Source of the DNA: Molanna angustata
Lineage: Eukaryota; Arthropoda; Insecta; Trichoptera; Molannidae
Reading direction: 5' to 3'
Assembly: GCA_963576475.1 (NCBI GenBank)
Contig: OY754968.1
Coordinates: forward strand, 17,000,734-17,064,733
Length of the DNA stretch: 64,000 bases
This document shows positions 52,539 through 64,000 of this stretch, in pieces. The notes below the pieces were generated by a model. It was given only the letters and a program-made list of their open reading frames with translations. It did no database searches and was not told where the DNA came from. The position numbers were made by a program, and so were the translations under genes. Numbering within the stretch: the stretch's first letter is position 1; the number at the start of each line of letters is the position of its first letter.

Positions 52539-53490
52539 TGACACTCCTTCGCTTCACGCTGTCCGGAGACTCAGATGGCAAGGCCGCTGACCAGCTCCGA
52601 ACAGCACTCAGCGCAGACGTGTGCAGTTTAGGTGGAGCGCTAGGGACGACGTGAAGCGTCGTCTCAAGGTGTCACTCCTCTCGGATAAACTATTAATACT
52701 AACTGGACCAAGGTAAGAGAACATTAAAGGCCACTCACCGTGAGGACGTGGTCTCCCAGCTTGGACCCCTGTCGATGATGGTGGATCGACAGCCCACCAG
52801 GCGTAGTCTGCGTTGACCTACGGGTCGGTGGACGTCCTCGGCCACTGGGAAGGTCCGTGTTCAGCCCAACGTATGTAAAGAAGATTTAAACTTATAGTTA
52901 GCTTAGAGCCGATGGAAACACCTAGGTGGCACAACCTGACCGAGGGAATCCGTCGGACGAAACCCTGGCAGGCGACTCGCCGAAACGCGCAAGGGCCTCT
53001 ACGGTTCAGCCAAGGCAACAGTCTCAGGAAAAACCCAGCCAGCTGCACCAGGCTTGGCTCAAGTTAGAGTTTCTTACTTTCGTTGGGTAGAAAAAATACA
53101 ATAAAAATTATTGCCGGCGCTGGGGCACCGGACTTGAGACGAGAAGTTATTTATTAATCGACTGCTGGCGGCTCGGCCAGACTTTAAAAAAATTTTTCCT
53201 TTTTTTGAAAAAAAAATAAAATTGATTCTAAAAGAATCGTTCCTCTTTTTTTAAAATTAAAATTCCCACACGCGGCAAATTCAGCGCGCCTTTTTTTCTC
53301 CCAGCTGACAAGACAAAATGTTGCCATTTTATAAATAAAAATATCCCAAGTAAAAAAAAAATATTTCCCCAAAAATTAATGGTGCTTCCCGCGGTATTTT
53401 GGGTAGGTACCCGAAAATACTCGCACGTCATATAGGGGCGTCGGATTTCTCTCGCTCACGTCACTCGTGACGACTGACCGGCCGGTATCA
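52539..53490 (-). repeat. 5' LTR of nested element
   Basis: 952 bp, the partner of 45199-46149. The next bases on the minus strand, gattgtctcccaacagaggg, occupy the PBS position but match no tRNA end recognised here. Confidence 0.92.
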
Positions 53491-53494
53491 TAAT

Positions 53495-53855
53495 GATGAT
53501 TGATTTCCCCCGACAAACGTTGTTTCAGCCAGTTGCCGAACGTAATCATGAAAATAGGAATACCCAACGTGACAATTCGTGCGAAAGCGGTAATAACTAA
53601 AATACCTCAACGTACCGGCAGGATAATCATAATATGCGCCCAAACAACAGCCGTAATGCAAATTCGCGCCCGAACAATAATAGCCCGGTAAACAGAATGC
53701 AATTACCAAAATGTCAATTTCGCCCTGGTCGTCATTTTAATAAAGATTGCGTGGAAAGAAACGAGTTTATCGCATCGAAATCGAGAAACGCTCGCCGCCC
53801 CGACAGGAACACAAATTACGGACCTCGACCTGTCGCGGGCTCCCGAAGAAATTAA
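53495..53855 (+). pseudogene. Outer element gag, C-terminal part
   Basis: The gag frame resumes right after the TAAT duplication. A TAA stop interrupts it at 53598-53600, after which the frame runs on to 53855 through an Asn/Arg-rich stretch and a zinc knuckle whose second Cys is Arg (CQFRPGRHFNKDC). It overlaps the start of pol in another frame. Confidence 0.75.
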
Positions 53856-55201
53856 ACCTGCGTTCCACCAGGTTAACAAACGTGGAACTGGCGCCCTGTA
53901 CTGATAATGAGAATGCTATTAATATGATTGAGTCTGTTGATGAAGTAATTGTAGAAAGAGACGATCAAAAATCTGTAGGTTTTACTGTGATGGTGGTAGA
54001 AGCTGATGTGCATAGAGAGGATGATGCCGAGGATAGCCTTGAGACCGTGGATGCTAATAATGAGAAGATTGAATCTGTTGAAGTAATGGTAGAAATAGGC
54101 GATCAAAACTCTGTAGGTTTTACTGAGATGGTGGTAGAGGCTGATGTGCATAGAGATGATGAGGATAGTATTGAGACCGTGGAGGCTAATAATGAGAAGG
54201 CAGTTTACATACGAGATAGTTCGAAATTCGCGTCGGAGGTAGAGTGGGTAGATGTGTTGAACGATAGGGATTTGATAGTTGCGTCAGGTACGTCGGATGT
54301 TGAGAAGCTGGTAGTTGCGTCAGAGGAGTTCGAAGAGAGGAAACCGGTTGTCGCGCCGGATCACAAGTTTGGTACTGCAGTAGTTGCGCTGGGTAGTAAT
54401 GAGATGGCGAAAGTGATGAGTAGGTACGAAGAGGAGTACAGTGACGGAATTTGCGAACTAGAACATAAAGTAGACGGTGTATGTGCGATTGGTAAAGTTA
54501 GCCTCCCACGGATAAGCGTGACGATCGATGATCGTCTCTATGTAGCGTTAGTAGACTCTGCCGCCTCTCACAGTTTAATTCGTGCAGATTTAGTACACAA
54601 GTGTAGAAGAAAATTTTGTGATGTAAAGAGTTTAAATCTTGCACATGCTTCGGCCAAAATGACGGTAGTAGCGAAAGCGGAAATAGACTGCTCGATAGCA
54701 GATGTTAAGATGAAAAATGAATTTTTAGTAGTAGACGGCCTACGAGATGACGTAATATTAGGTATAGATTGGTTAATAGCGGAACACGGCGTGATTGATT
54801 TTATTCGTGGAGCATTGTATTTCGGTAAGAAGGAAAGAATTACGGCATATTTTCATTCGACGAAGCGTCAACCAAATTTAACTAACGTACAGTTACCAAA
54901 TATTACGAACGACTTATCTAATGCGAAAAGAAATGAATTACATAAAATATTGCGAGAATTTAATGCTTTATTTACCCCATATGCAGGCCCTGCTCGCTTG
55001 CAGCCGCACGTTATCCGGCTGAAAGATGAGACACCCATTCGTATCCCACCGTACCGTTTATCAGACGCTAAGAAACGTAACTTACATAAACAAATCGAAG
55101 AAATGTTAACTGATGACGTAATCGAAGCGAGTAGATCTCCGTATTGTTTTCCTATCGTGATGGCTCCAAAAAAGGAGATAATGATTATCGTATCTGTGTA
55201 G
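53747..55201 (+). pseudogene. Outer element pol, protease and RT start
   Basis: The 484-codon frame lies -1 relative to gag. An acidic linker holds two tandem copies of a roughly 45-residue unit (VGFT.MVVEADVHR). The protease (VALVDSAASHSLIRADL, DGLRDDVILGIDWL) follows at about residues 265-365, then the start of RT (RIPPYRLSDAKKRNLHKQIEE). The frame is lost at an A run at 55168-55173 (CCAAAAAAGG); RT continues in the next frame. Confidence 0.85.
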
Positions 55202-57711
55202 ACTTCCGTCGGCTAAATGACGTCACCGAGGGCGAGGTCTCCACTTTACCGGTCATCCATGAAACATTAAAGGATCTCGGGAACGCAAAGATATTTTCCA
55301 CGTTAGATTTAACAAAAGGGTACTGGCAAGTGCCTCTCGATCCTGCTTCTAAACCTTATACGGCATTTTCTACTCCTGACGGTGCGTTATATCAATTTAA
55401 GGTTATGCCCTTCGGACTTAAGGGAGCCCCGAGCTGCTTCCAGAAAGCGATGTGTCAGCAAGTTCTTGCCGGTTATTTAAGAGAATTTTGCATTGTATAT
55501 ATAGACGATATTGTAATCTATTCTTCTGACTGGGAGAGTCATCTTCATCACTTAAGACTGGTTTTTGAAAGGTTAGATCAGTTCGGGTTGAGATGCTCGC
55601 CTGATAAATGTAAATTAGCCACGTCAGAAATAGAGTATTTGGGACATGTTGTTACTGCGGAAGGAAATTATCCTCAAATGTCTCATTGCAAGGAGATTTT
55701 CTCTGCACCAGCTCCGCGAACTCGTAAGGAACTACGTGGCTTCTTAGGACTGTGTAATTGGTTACGAGAGTATGTACCGCGATTCTCTGAGATTGCTGCT
55801 CCGTTAACCGATTTATTAAAAGTTAATCGGCCGTATCGGTGGAATAGCCAAGCCGATACCGCTATGCGTAATATTAAGTTGGCTATGTCACAACCGTTAA
55901 AATTGTCACGACCCGATTTTAATCGCGAATTCATTTTACAAACAGACGCGAGTAAGTTAGGTATTGCGGCCGTATTATATCATCCACGCTCTGACGGAGA
56001 ACGGGATGTTATATCATATGCGAGTATGCGTTTTTCACCGGCCGAACAAAAATGGCATTCGAATGAGCAGGAAGCGTTTGCGGCCGTATGGGCCATTAAA
56101 AGATATCGTCCGTATTTAGAAGGACGATCGTTTAAGCTACGCACGGATAACAAAGCATTAACATGGTTGAATACGGCGAAAAATGATAGGGCAAAGCTCA
56201 TCAGATGGGCACTCCTCTTACAGGAATTTGATTTTACAGTTGAACATTGTCCCGGTCGTAAAAATGAACTCCCTGATGCGTTATCCCGAAATCCCGAATC
56301 GTCCCCAATAGTAACGGAGGCAGACATAAAAGATTTAAGTCGCATGATGTACCCATCAACGGAAACGAATGAGATAACGGCACAAGTACATCAAACGGAA
56401 GATGATGCGGTGACGGAGGACCAGCCGGACGCGGTTGAGTCATCCAACGATGTGGAGGTATTAGATGTAAGTCTTGCGGAAGAAATACGGTTACGACAGA
56501 AAAGAGATACCGACGTACAACGACGCATAAATAGGTTGCGTATATTATTATCTCGACCAAATACATCGACGGCACGTCACGAACAACAATATTTACGTGA
56601 TTATGCGTTATTAGGTGATTATCTTTGGAGAAAATTTGCGGATGATGATATGCGTTTATTTGTACCCCGATCGATGATTTTGAAGGTTATATCTACGTAT
56701 CATGATAATCGTGTGGCAGGTCATCCCGGAGCTAAAGAAACGACTCGGGCTGCGGCACGCCATTTCTTTTGGCCGAACATGCGTACGGACGTTGAGCAAT
56801 ATGTGAGAGCGTGTATGACGTGTGCTCTATCGAGAGCCGTACCGACTCGTCCTGCGGCCCCATTAGGTAATACTCACGTACATAAACCATTTGACGTATG
56901 CGCAGTCGATTTGATGGGACCCTATCCTATATCCACACACGGCAAGCGTTTTATTGTAGTAGTTACGGATTTATATACACGATGGGTGGAAGCGTTTGCG
57001 GTACGATCGAGTAGAGCTCCGATTATAATTAAAATATTAGAAGATGACGTATTCTCTCGTTACGGATATCCAAAAGCGATCTTGTCGGATAATGCCACTA
57101 ATTTTAAGAATCGTTTGTGGACCAGCGCACTAGATAGATGGCAATGTTTGCACTGGACAACGGCAGTGTACCATCCACGAGCGAATATTACGGAACGTAG
57201 AAACCAAGAAATTAAGAAAGCGTTGCGTATTTATTTACAAGGTCAACCTCATAATCGTTGGGATGAACATTTACCGACTATTTTATATGCGTTACGTGGT
57301 CGTCGTAATGAGTCAACAGGCGTATCTCCTAGCACGGCATTATTAGGTTACGACATTCCCCGTCCAGGTGAATGGATGATTCATTCTCCCGATGGAGATA
57401 TCTTCCCAACAGCGGGAGCACGTGAGCGTACCCAGTTAGATAACGAAATACGAGCGTCTCAGGAGGAATATCGACAACGTTACGCACCTGATAATGATAC
57501 GGTTTCGAAATACGATATAGGACAGGCTGTATTAATTAGAGAACACCCTCAGTCTGATATGAATACCGGTTTTCACGCTGGATTTGCTCCTAAATGGAGT
57601 GGTCCGCATCGGATCTTATTGCCCATCGGAAGAGGACACGTTTACTGGGTAGAACGTCGCGGTAAGCCTGTTAAAGTTCATGCCGATGAGATTCGTTCAG
57701 CTCCGGCATAA
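55144..57711 (+). pseudogene. Outer element pol, RT, RNase H, integrase
   Basis: The true coding part starts near 55168. RT has STLDLTKGYWQVPLDPAS, MPFGLKGAPSCFQ and the catalytic YIDD. RNase H has LQTDASKLGIAAVLYH. Integrase has an HPGAKET...HFFWPNM...CMTC zinc region, D at VVTDLYTRWVEAF, D at LSDNATNF, and E at ITERRNQE, with 34 residues between the last two. The end has GHVYWVERRGKPVKVHADE, a GPY/F-type module. No envelope gene is present. It is an intact frame except for the upstream shift. Confidence 0.9.
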
Positions 57712-57773
57712 TAGTTTTTGTCTACTTACTTTATGTTTGGTTTCTTTGTTCTTCACATGGTATATCTTGATCA

Positions 57774-57788
57774 AAAAAGAGGGCCGAT
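57774..57788 (+). promoter_or_regulatory. Polypurine tract of outer element
   Basis: aaaaaagagggccgat lies directly before the TG of the 3' LTR. Confidence 0.7.
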
Positions 57789-58963
57789 TGATATATACAT
57801 AGGTAGTATGATCAAGATTTTACCATGGGTTATGGTAGCATAGAAGCCAAACATCTATTATTTTGTTTCAACAAAATACCTTAATTCTTGGAAAACTTTC
57901 TCTTATAATGGTTTTATCAGATTAACGGGTCTTTGGGTCCTTAATGTGTTTAAACAATGCTTATATTTTGTAAATATGTCATTTCTAATAATTTTATATT
58001 CAATGCATATTCCTGGAACTTTATACTTTCTAACTTGGTAGGTGAAATGGAGGCTTCCTATTGGTAGATGGTAGAACGCGCCCCGCCGCGCGGTGGGGTA
58101 GCTCCTCCCCCCCTGTCTCCAGCGGTGGACGCGATAGCTGGTTTGAATCAGTATTTGAGTGGACGCTTGGTCGGGATAGACGAATTTTAACTCACGCGTA
58201 CGAAAGATAACTTATATATTTTTTTTAAAACAAACGTAGACCGCGAACGTTGAAAGAGAAAATCTTATCTCTGCGAGGCGTCTGCTTGAAGCTCAGCATT
58301 AAATTTCATATTTGCATGGTAGTGCATAAGTGTGTTTCAGGTCCATACATAACCAACGAGGGGTGAATTTAAGATAGTTTAAGTTACTATTAAAAATAAC
58401 TTTTAAGAATAAACATAACTTAAATAATCGTATAATAGTGAATAAGTGTGTTTCAGGTCCATATAACCAACGAGGGGTGAATTTAAGATAGTTTTAAGTT
58501 ATTTTCAATTAATAAAAAGTGATATTATGTAGTGTAAGTGTTTCATCTATAGACCCGGAACGAGAGCAGCGGTTGGTAAGATCTTTCTGATTTATTATTA
58601 TTTGTTTTCTTTGCTCTGAACGTTTCGTTTCGTAATTTATTTTAGCAAAATTGTCATCAATATTACACGTGCATTTCATGTATTTGATTATTCTTTTCAG
58701 CACTATTATTCTCTGTTCCACGTGTATTTCCTGTATTTAATAATTCTTTTCAGCGGCCGTCATCACTGGTTTTCTAATTAATTTTCTTTTTAATTTTACA
58801 GCAATTTTTACTAACCGATAATTACTATTGCGCGTGTATTTCTGTCAATTTAAGCATTGTTTTATTTTATACGCTCAACACGTTCTTTCGTCTCCACCAT
58901 ATTTAATTATTGTATTGACTAGCCGGCATTTAAACACTTTTATCAACGCTCTTCTTTGTTATA

Positions 58964-59413
<450 letters not shown>

Positions 59414-59423
59414 TGCGATAACA

Positions 59424-59695
59424 ACTTAGCCAAATTAATGATTACGACCATATAATCTGTGAACAAAATACAAATGAATAAAATCTCTTTTCAATGTACA
59501 AAAGTGACAGTGACAGACGAAATGCGAGCGAAATGAAATAGCGCGCGAACTTGATGGCTAAATAATATGTTACAAATTCAATAATTAATTGCCTTGAATT
59601 GAACACGTATTAGCAGGAACAGTTTGCGTTGCTAAACCGTGTGCATTTGGAGGACACGTGCCTAGAATTCAACACGAGTTTTTAAGTGCATTAGC
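59424..59695. repeat. Right arm of the inverted repeat hosting the nest
   Basis: 59588-59695 is the inverted match of 41095-41178 plus 42876-42901, with scattered mismatches. The part nearer the LTR (59424-59587) has no match on the left side. Confidence 0.6.
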
Positions 59696-60640
59696 GGCCT
59701 TTCAAAAAACCAACCTCACGTCCACGTCGCGGAAGTGCCAGTTTTTTCTCTAGTTATTTTATTTTTAAGATTTGTAATTCTATAGATTTGTATGATTTTT
59801 AACTATAGTTTCTAATGTAGATTTTTAATACTAGTTCTTAATTTTAGCTGTGTTCTATTTGTTTCATTACTTATTGTCATGATTTAATTTTTTTTAATGT
59901 TGTTTCACTTGTTAGTTTTATCAATTTGTAGTAGTGGTATTAATTTTTATAATTATAAAATAATAAAAAAGAGTTCACTTATTTACTAAAGAAGAAGCAA
60001 AATTGTACAGTGTGATCACTTGCCTTTAGATTATTTAAATGTTTTATTTAGTTAAAATAAATCCTTGTCACTTTGATAAATTAAAGCAAGTGTTTACGCC
60101 GGAAATCCTAATAAATGAAATAATTCCACAATCGGCTCATTTTGCAATAAAATAGCAATATCTATTTTTTAAAATTAGATATTGCTATTTTATTGTAAAA
60201 CATAGCAATTGTTATACTATTTTGGAAATAACAATAATTGAGCCAACTTTTTCAACAATTTGTCAGGTTGGCGTCATACATTTTTTTTTCAGTATGAACA
60301 TTTGAACAATCAAAATTGGGTAATATTTTTTTTAATTCATAACCCGGGCCATAATTTTTTTTTTCTGCAAAAAAAAGTTTTATTATTATTTTGGATTGTG
60401 ATCAACAGCTAAGTTATTCAAGATGGTGGAACATAAATTAAAATTCCAAAATATTGAAATTTGTAAATATGGCACTCGAAAAACCAATCTAAGGCGGAAA
60501 TTTTCGGGCACTTTGTAAAAGTGGCAATATCTCGAAAACCAAGGCACTTATACAAAGGTCATATTTGCATATTCTGGCGAGTAATGAGTTGGTATAACAG
60601 CCTTTAAAAGAAATACGTTGGATTATGGGACACCCTGTAT
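59696..60640. other. Repeat interior, no gene seen; 20-bp perfect hairpin
   Basis: The AT-rich block has a stem at 60145-60164 (caataaaatagcaatatcta) and 60176-60195, with an 11-nt loop. 60485-60640 contains acaccctgtatatacataat, the reverse of a gggtgtcccataat-type motif common at insect transposon ends. Confidence 0.5.
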
Positions 60641-60649
60641 ATACATAAT

Positions 60650-60926
60650 TGGTTTCTGGGGTACTTCTTTTCTTCACTGCCTCTTTCCAGTCTTTTCTAC
60701 ACGGCCATGAGCGTGCTGATGAACCTGCAATGCCGGAATGGATCGTCGTCGATAGGCGAAGGGGACAGGCTATCGGCGAAAGCAACCTCGGGTCCCAGAC
60801 ACCGGCAGATGCCGGTTGGGTGACTGTCAGAAGCGGACGGCAGCGGGGCGAGTCTCACGATGATGCAGGCTGTTGCTCCAGGGTCCAGCGAGACCTAACA
60901 GCGTTTGGATCACTAACACTTTGTTA
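60650..60926. other. GC-rich block of unknown origin
   Basis: The plus strand is open for 92 codons (FLHGHERADEPAMPEWIVVD, then a Gly/Arg-rich stretch). Base composition differs from both sides. It is possibly a fragment of a retrotransposon ORF1; no family was recognised. Confidence 0.35.
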
Positions 60927-61070
60927 ATAAAGATTTAAAGAACAGTTATCTAGGATATGTTGAAATGTAAGGAAAACTGCAATATGTTGCCAGCCAAAAC
61001 GTGCTTTGTTAACTACGACATCTAGCATATTGTAATGAAAATCTGTGATTATTTTTTGTGCTCTGTAGAT

Positions 61071-62088
61071 TGTTATCGCATATAACAAAGAAGAGCGTTG
61101 ATGAGTGTTTAAATGCCGGCTAGTCAATACAATAATTAAATATGGTGGAGACGAAAGAACGTGTTGAGAGTATAAATTAAAACAATGCTTCAATTGACAG
61201 AAATACACGCGTAATAGAAATTATCGGTTAGTAAAAATTGCTGTAAAATTAATTAGAAAACCAGTGATGACGGCCGCTGAAAAGAATTATAACATACAGG
61301 AAATACACGTGGAACAGAGAATAATAGTGCTGAAAAGAATAATCAAATACATGAAATGCACGTGTAATATTGATGACAATCTTGCTAAAATAAATTACGA
61401 AACGAAACGTTCAGAGCAGAGAAAACAAATAATAATAAATCAGAAAGATCTTACCAACCGCTGCCCTCGTTACGGGTCTGTAGATGAAACACTTACACTA
61501 CATAATATCACTTTTTATTAATTTAAAATAACTTAAAACTATCTTAAATTCACCCCTCGTTGGTTATGTGGACCTGAAACCTGAAACACACTTATTCACT
61601 ACCATGCAAATATGAAATTTAATGCTGAGCATCAAGCAGACGCCTCGCAGAGATAAGATTTTTTTTTTTACGTTCGCGATCTACGTTCGTTTTTTTTTAA
61701 AAAAATATATAAGTTATCTTTCGTACGCGTGAGTTAAAATTCGTCTATCCCGGCAGAACGTCTATTCAATACTGATTCAAACCAGCTATCGCGTCCACCG
61801 CTGGAGACAGGGGGGGAGGAGCTACCCCACCGCGCGGCGGGGCGCGTTCTACCATCTACCAATAGGAAGCCTCCATTTCATCTACCAAGTTAGAAAGTAT
61901 AAAGTTCCAGGAATATGCATTGAATATAAAATTATTAGAAATGACATATTTACAAAATATAAGCATTGTTTAAACATATTAAGGACCCAAAGACCCGTTA
62001 ATCTGATAAAACCATTATAAGAGAAAGTTTTCCAAGAATTAAGGTATTTTGTTGAAACAAAATAATAGATGTTTGGCTTCTATGCTAC
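61071..62088 (-). repeat. LTR of the outer Gypsy family, minus strand, partial
   Basis: It begins tgttatcgcatataacaaag, the inverse of the outer LTR end, and matches it inverted with several per cent divergence up to tggcttctatgctac, where the sequence leaves the LTR. The frame at 61264-61521 is LTR shadow. Confidence 0.85.
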
Positions 62089-62099
62089 TGACAAATGAA

Positions 62100-62312
62100 G
62101 AGAAGGAGGAGAGTACTTGTCCCACGTTGGGAGCCAAATTGATATCTGAAGAGAAAGAGGAGAATATACTCGTCCCACGTTGGGACGCGAAATTGATATC
62201 TAGAGAAGGCGGAGAAAAATACTAGTCCCACGTTGGGACGCGAGATTGATATAAGGAGGCTGGGAAGAAATATATTGGTCCCATGTTAGGACGCGAAATT
62301 GATAACTAAAGA
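62100..62312 (-). repeat. 53-bp tandem repeat, four units
   Basis: gtccca(c/t)gtt(g/a)gga starts at 62119, 62172, 62225 and 62278. Each unit continues with cgcgaaattgatat-type sequence. Inverted, it reads like an LTR-adjacent primer site (cccaacgtggga). Confidence 0.85.
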
Positions 62313-62440
62313 AGCTGAAAAGCATAATAAAAATAAACATTAAACTCTGCCCCTGAAAATAAAAATCAAATAAAACATAATCGGCTGCGATGTGCCTGAA
62401 AAGACAAATACAGGCATGGTAAAAATAATATATACATAAC

Positions 62441-62700
62441 TGGAAAGATCTTACCAAACTGCTGCTATCGTAACGGGACTGTAGAGGAAACACTTACACT
62501 ACATATCACTTTTTATTAATTGAAAATAACTTAAAACTAGTTTAATTCACCCCTCGTTGGTTATATGGACCTGAAACACACTTATTCACTATTATGCGAT
62601 TATTTAAGTTATTTTTATTCTTATAAGTTATTTTTAATAGTAACTTAAACTATCTTAAATTCACCCCCGATGATAGGTAGAGAACCTGAAAAGAACTTAA
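62441..62700 (-). repeat. Second, diverged LTR-family fragment
   Basis: It matches the middle of the outer LTR inverted (agatcttaccaa, tcacccctcgttggttatat, acctgaaacacacttattca), with more differences than the copy at 61071. Confidence 0.75.
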
Positions 62701-63186
62701 TCACTACTTTATACAATTAGAAAAAAAATGCTAAGGCCGTCCGATAGCCTAGCAAACTCGCACTCTCGCACGCGGGTCTCTACAACTACCGACCAACCAC
62801 TGACTCCTACCGAATGACAACTGATCGACTACAGCAGGGCGACCCAGCGCCGGTGAAACATGAAGTAGGGGAGGGGGGGGGTGGTTAAACTGAAGAATCA
62901 ATCCGTACCGCCGGGTGCCAACCAAGATTCCAGGAATCTGCTTGATGCATTTTACATTTATTTTCAATAGAAAAGACAATACTTAAATATATGAACAAGG
63001 CCTGGGGGGCCGCTATAATCCGTTCCTAGAATTAATAGAAGAAATACATTAGGCCGAAGTAAAATAATGGTTTTTGGGTTTCTTTGATATCATAATGCAT
63101 GGAAATATATCGATCACAATACCTATGGAAATATCACTACCATAACCCATGGTAATATCTTGATCATACTACCTATGTATATATCA
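62701..63186 (-). repeat. LTR-variant end with unique GC-rich part
   Basis: 63137-63186 (ataacccatggtaatatctt, catactacctatgtatatat) is the inverted start of the LTR. 62701-63136 has no counterpart in the outer LTR and includes acccagcgccggtgaaaca. It is probably the end of a related LTR subfamily. Confidence 0.6.
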
Positions 63187-63740
63187 AGATAAAATCTTGG
63201 GCCGCGTTCTAAATCAGAGTGAATCGCTGAGTGAATCGCTCTACCGGTGCGACCTGAAGTTGCAAAGAGAGCGACATTTGGGCGATGTTTAATCCGAACG
63301 GTACTGAGCGATGTTGGGGTGACTTAAAATTACGCGGGCGCGGGAAATTTAAAATTACGAATTTGGTGTTACTTCAGTTGTGTCACTTTGGTCAAAAATT
63401 ATAATAAAATAGAGGTTGTATATTTTGTTTTGGTGTTTATAGGATGTTTTCATTATAATAACGAGGTAATAATTTATTAATTTTAAAAGTAGTAAACATG
63501 TTGTGACAAGTGATTCGTATTATTCGTAAGAATTTAAGATTTTTTCTTGCGAACATATTTACATCAAAATGTGATATTCGTTAAAAATGCGACTAATAAT
63601 AGTTCTGCATCCACCCAACGAACATATCTCATAAAGTTCAGCAATATTGAGGTTCCCTGTCACCCATTGTGAATGTTATGAAAAAATAATTTGACAAACT
63701 CATTTCATGAAAATGGTGAAAATTTTCGATACAAAATTTG
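63187..63740. other. No gene recognised
   Basis: Mixed-composition sequence (gagtgaatcgctgagtgaat near 63218). Both strands lack long frames or known repeats. Confidence 0.5.
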
Positions 63741-63744
63741 AAAA

Positions 63745-63805
63745 CTTTATAGAATGACTTGTTAGTGAGGAGTTTAGCGTTGGCCACAACACACTCATTT
63801 ATATA
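63745..63805 (+). mobile_element. ACTCTCCAC-family right end, solitary
   Basis: gaggagtttagcgttggccacaacacactc matches the family's right terminus in pieces (gttggccacaaca). The left end is absent from the window's tail. Confidence 0.5.
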
Positions 63806-63879
63806 ACTGTCTGTTCCCAGAATAAAATAAAATAAATGTCAGATTTGTCATAAAAAGGGATACAAGTGTTGGATCAAAG

Positions 63880-63970
63880 ACATACATACATACCATCACG
63901 CCATGTACCTCACGGGGTAGATAGAGAGAACTGAACGCCACTCACTTCTATCTTGACACACATAGTTTTC
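63880..63970 (-). repeat. Retroposon 3' tail, minus strand
   Basis: cataccatcacgccatgtac, ctcacggggtag and tctatcttgacacac are the inverse of the tail words at 28775-28850. Confidence 0.5.
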
Positions 63971-64000
63971 ACGAACTTTTCGTGTTTTGGGCATTCAAAA

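Larger units (their letters stand above)
45199..53490 (-). mobile_element. Nested Ty3/Gypsy LTR retrotransposon in opposite orientation
   Basis: TAAT flanks it (45195-45198, 53491-53494). LTRs are 45199-46149 and 52539-53490. On the minus strand the order is LTR, a 1.5-kb AT-rich leader, gag, pro-RT, RT-RNase H-integrase, LTR. The coding part is much more GC-rich than the outer element's. The proteins belong to the same branch as the host element (shared integrase block WQC.HWTTA.YH). Pol has two frame breaks. Confidence 0.93.

Noticed and set aside
55160..55200. Programmed frameshift in outer pol
   Set aside because: The break lies inside the RT domain at an A run, where no Gypsy element is expected to shift; a one-base deletion or read error is simpler.

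Overview
The window is AT-rich, intron-bearing insect nuclear DNA. The evidence is GT-AG introns, two conserved animal genes, tRNA-derived SINEs, a jockey-superfamily LINE, two Ty3/Gypsy LTR retrotransposons, and piggyBac-, hAT- and Harbinger-like debris. The order cannot be fixed from the sequence alone.

Host genes. (1) Positions 1260-25263 (+) hold 18 coding exons of the MEGF8 (multiple EGF-like domains 8) orthologue. It lacks only its 5' end and runs to the stop codon: CUB, EGF, kelch, PSI, EGF/laminin-EGF, second CUB, second kelch set, PSI, laminin-EGF, one membrane segment, and a tail with an MGRN1-binding-type motif (MAKRPFA). All exon phases agree, giving 8259 nt or 2752 residues. (2) A gene with exons too short for ordinary ORF calling lies on the minus strand: ENY2/e(y)2, exon 1 at 40131-40076 and exon 2 at 32542-32320, 92 residues. 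It is the small shared subunit of the SAGA deubiquitinase module and TREX-2.

Mobile DNA by region. The MEGF8 introns carry three tRNA-like SINE families, a 221-bp MITE with an ATTT target duplication, a Harbinger-like piece with the start of a MADF domain, and a family of elements that begin and end with ACTCTCCAC motifs. One member of that family holds an array of 313-bp monomers. The ENY2 intron contains a complete, apparently intact LINE (33748-39408, minus strand, two ORFs) flanked by identical 204-bp direct repeats, which is exceptionally long for a LINE target duplication. From 40.5 to 63.2 kb lies a nest. A TIR-bounded repeat contains an internally deleted piggyBac (41179-42875, TTAA) and a Gypsy element (43246-59423, ACTT duplication). 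The Gypsy gag is split by a second, oppositely oriented Gypsy element (45199-53490, TAAT duplication), and its 3' LTR is split by an insertion with about 250 bp of (TA)n. Minus-strand relics of the same LTR family follow (61071-63186).

The two host genes have unrelated jobs: MEGF8 at the cell surface, ENY2 in nuclear transcription and mRNA export. The rest of the coding capacity is transposon-derived. The most unusual items are the 204-bp duplication around the young LINE, the satellite-bearing ACTCTCCAC family, and the datable nest of insertions.
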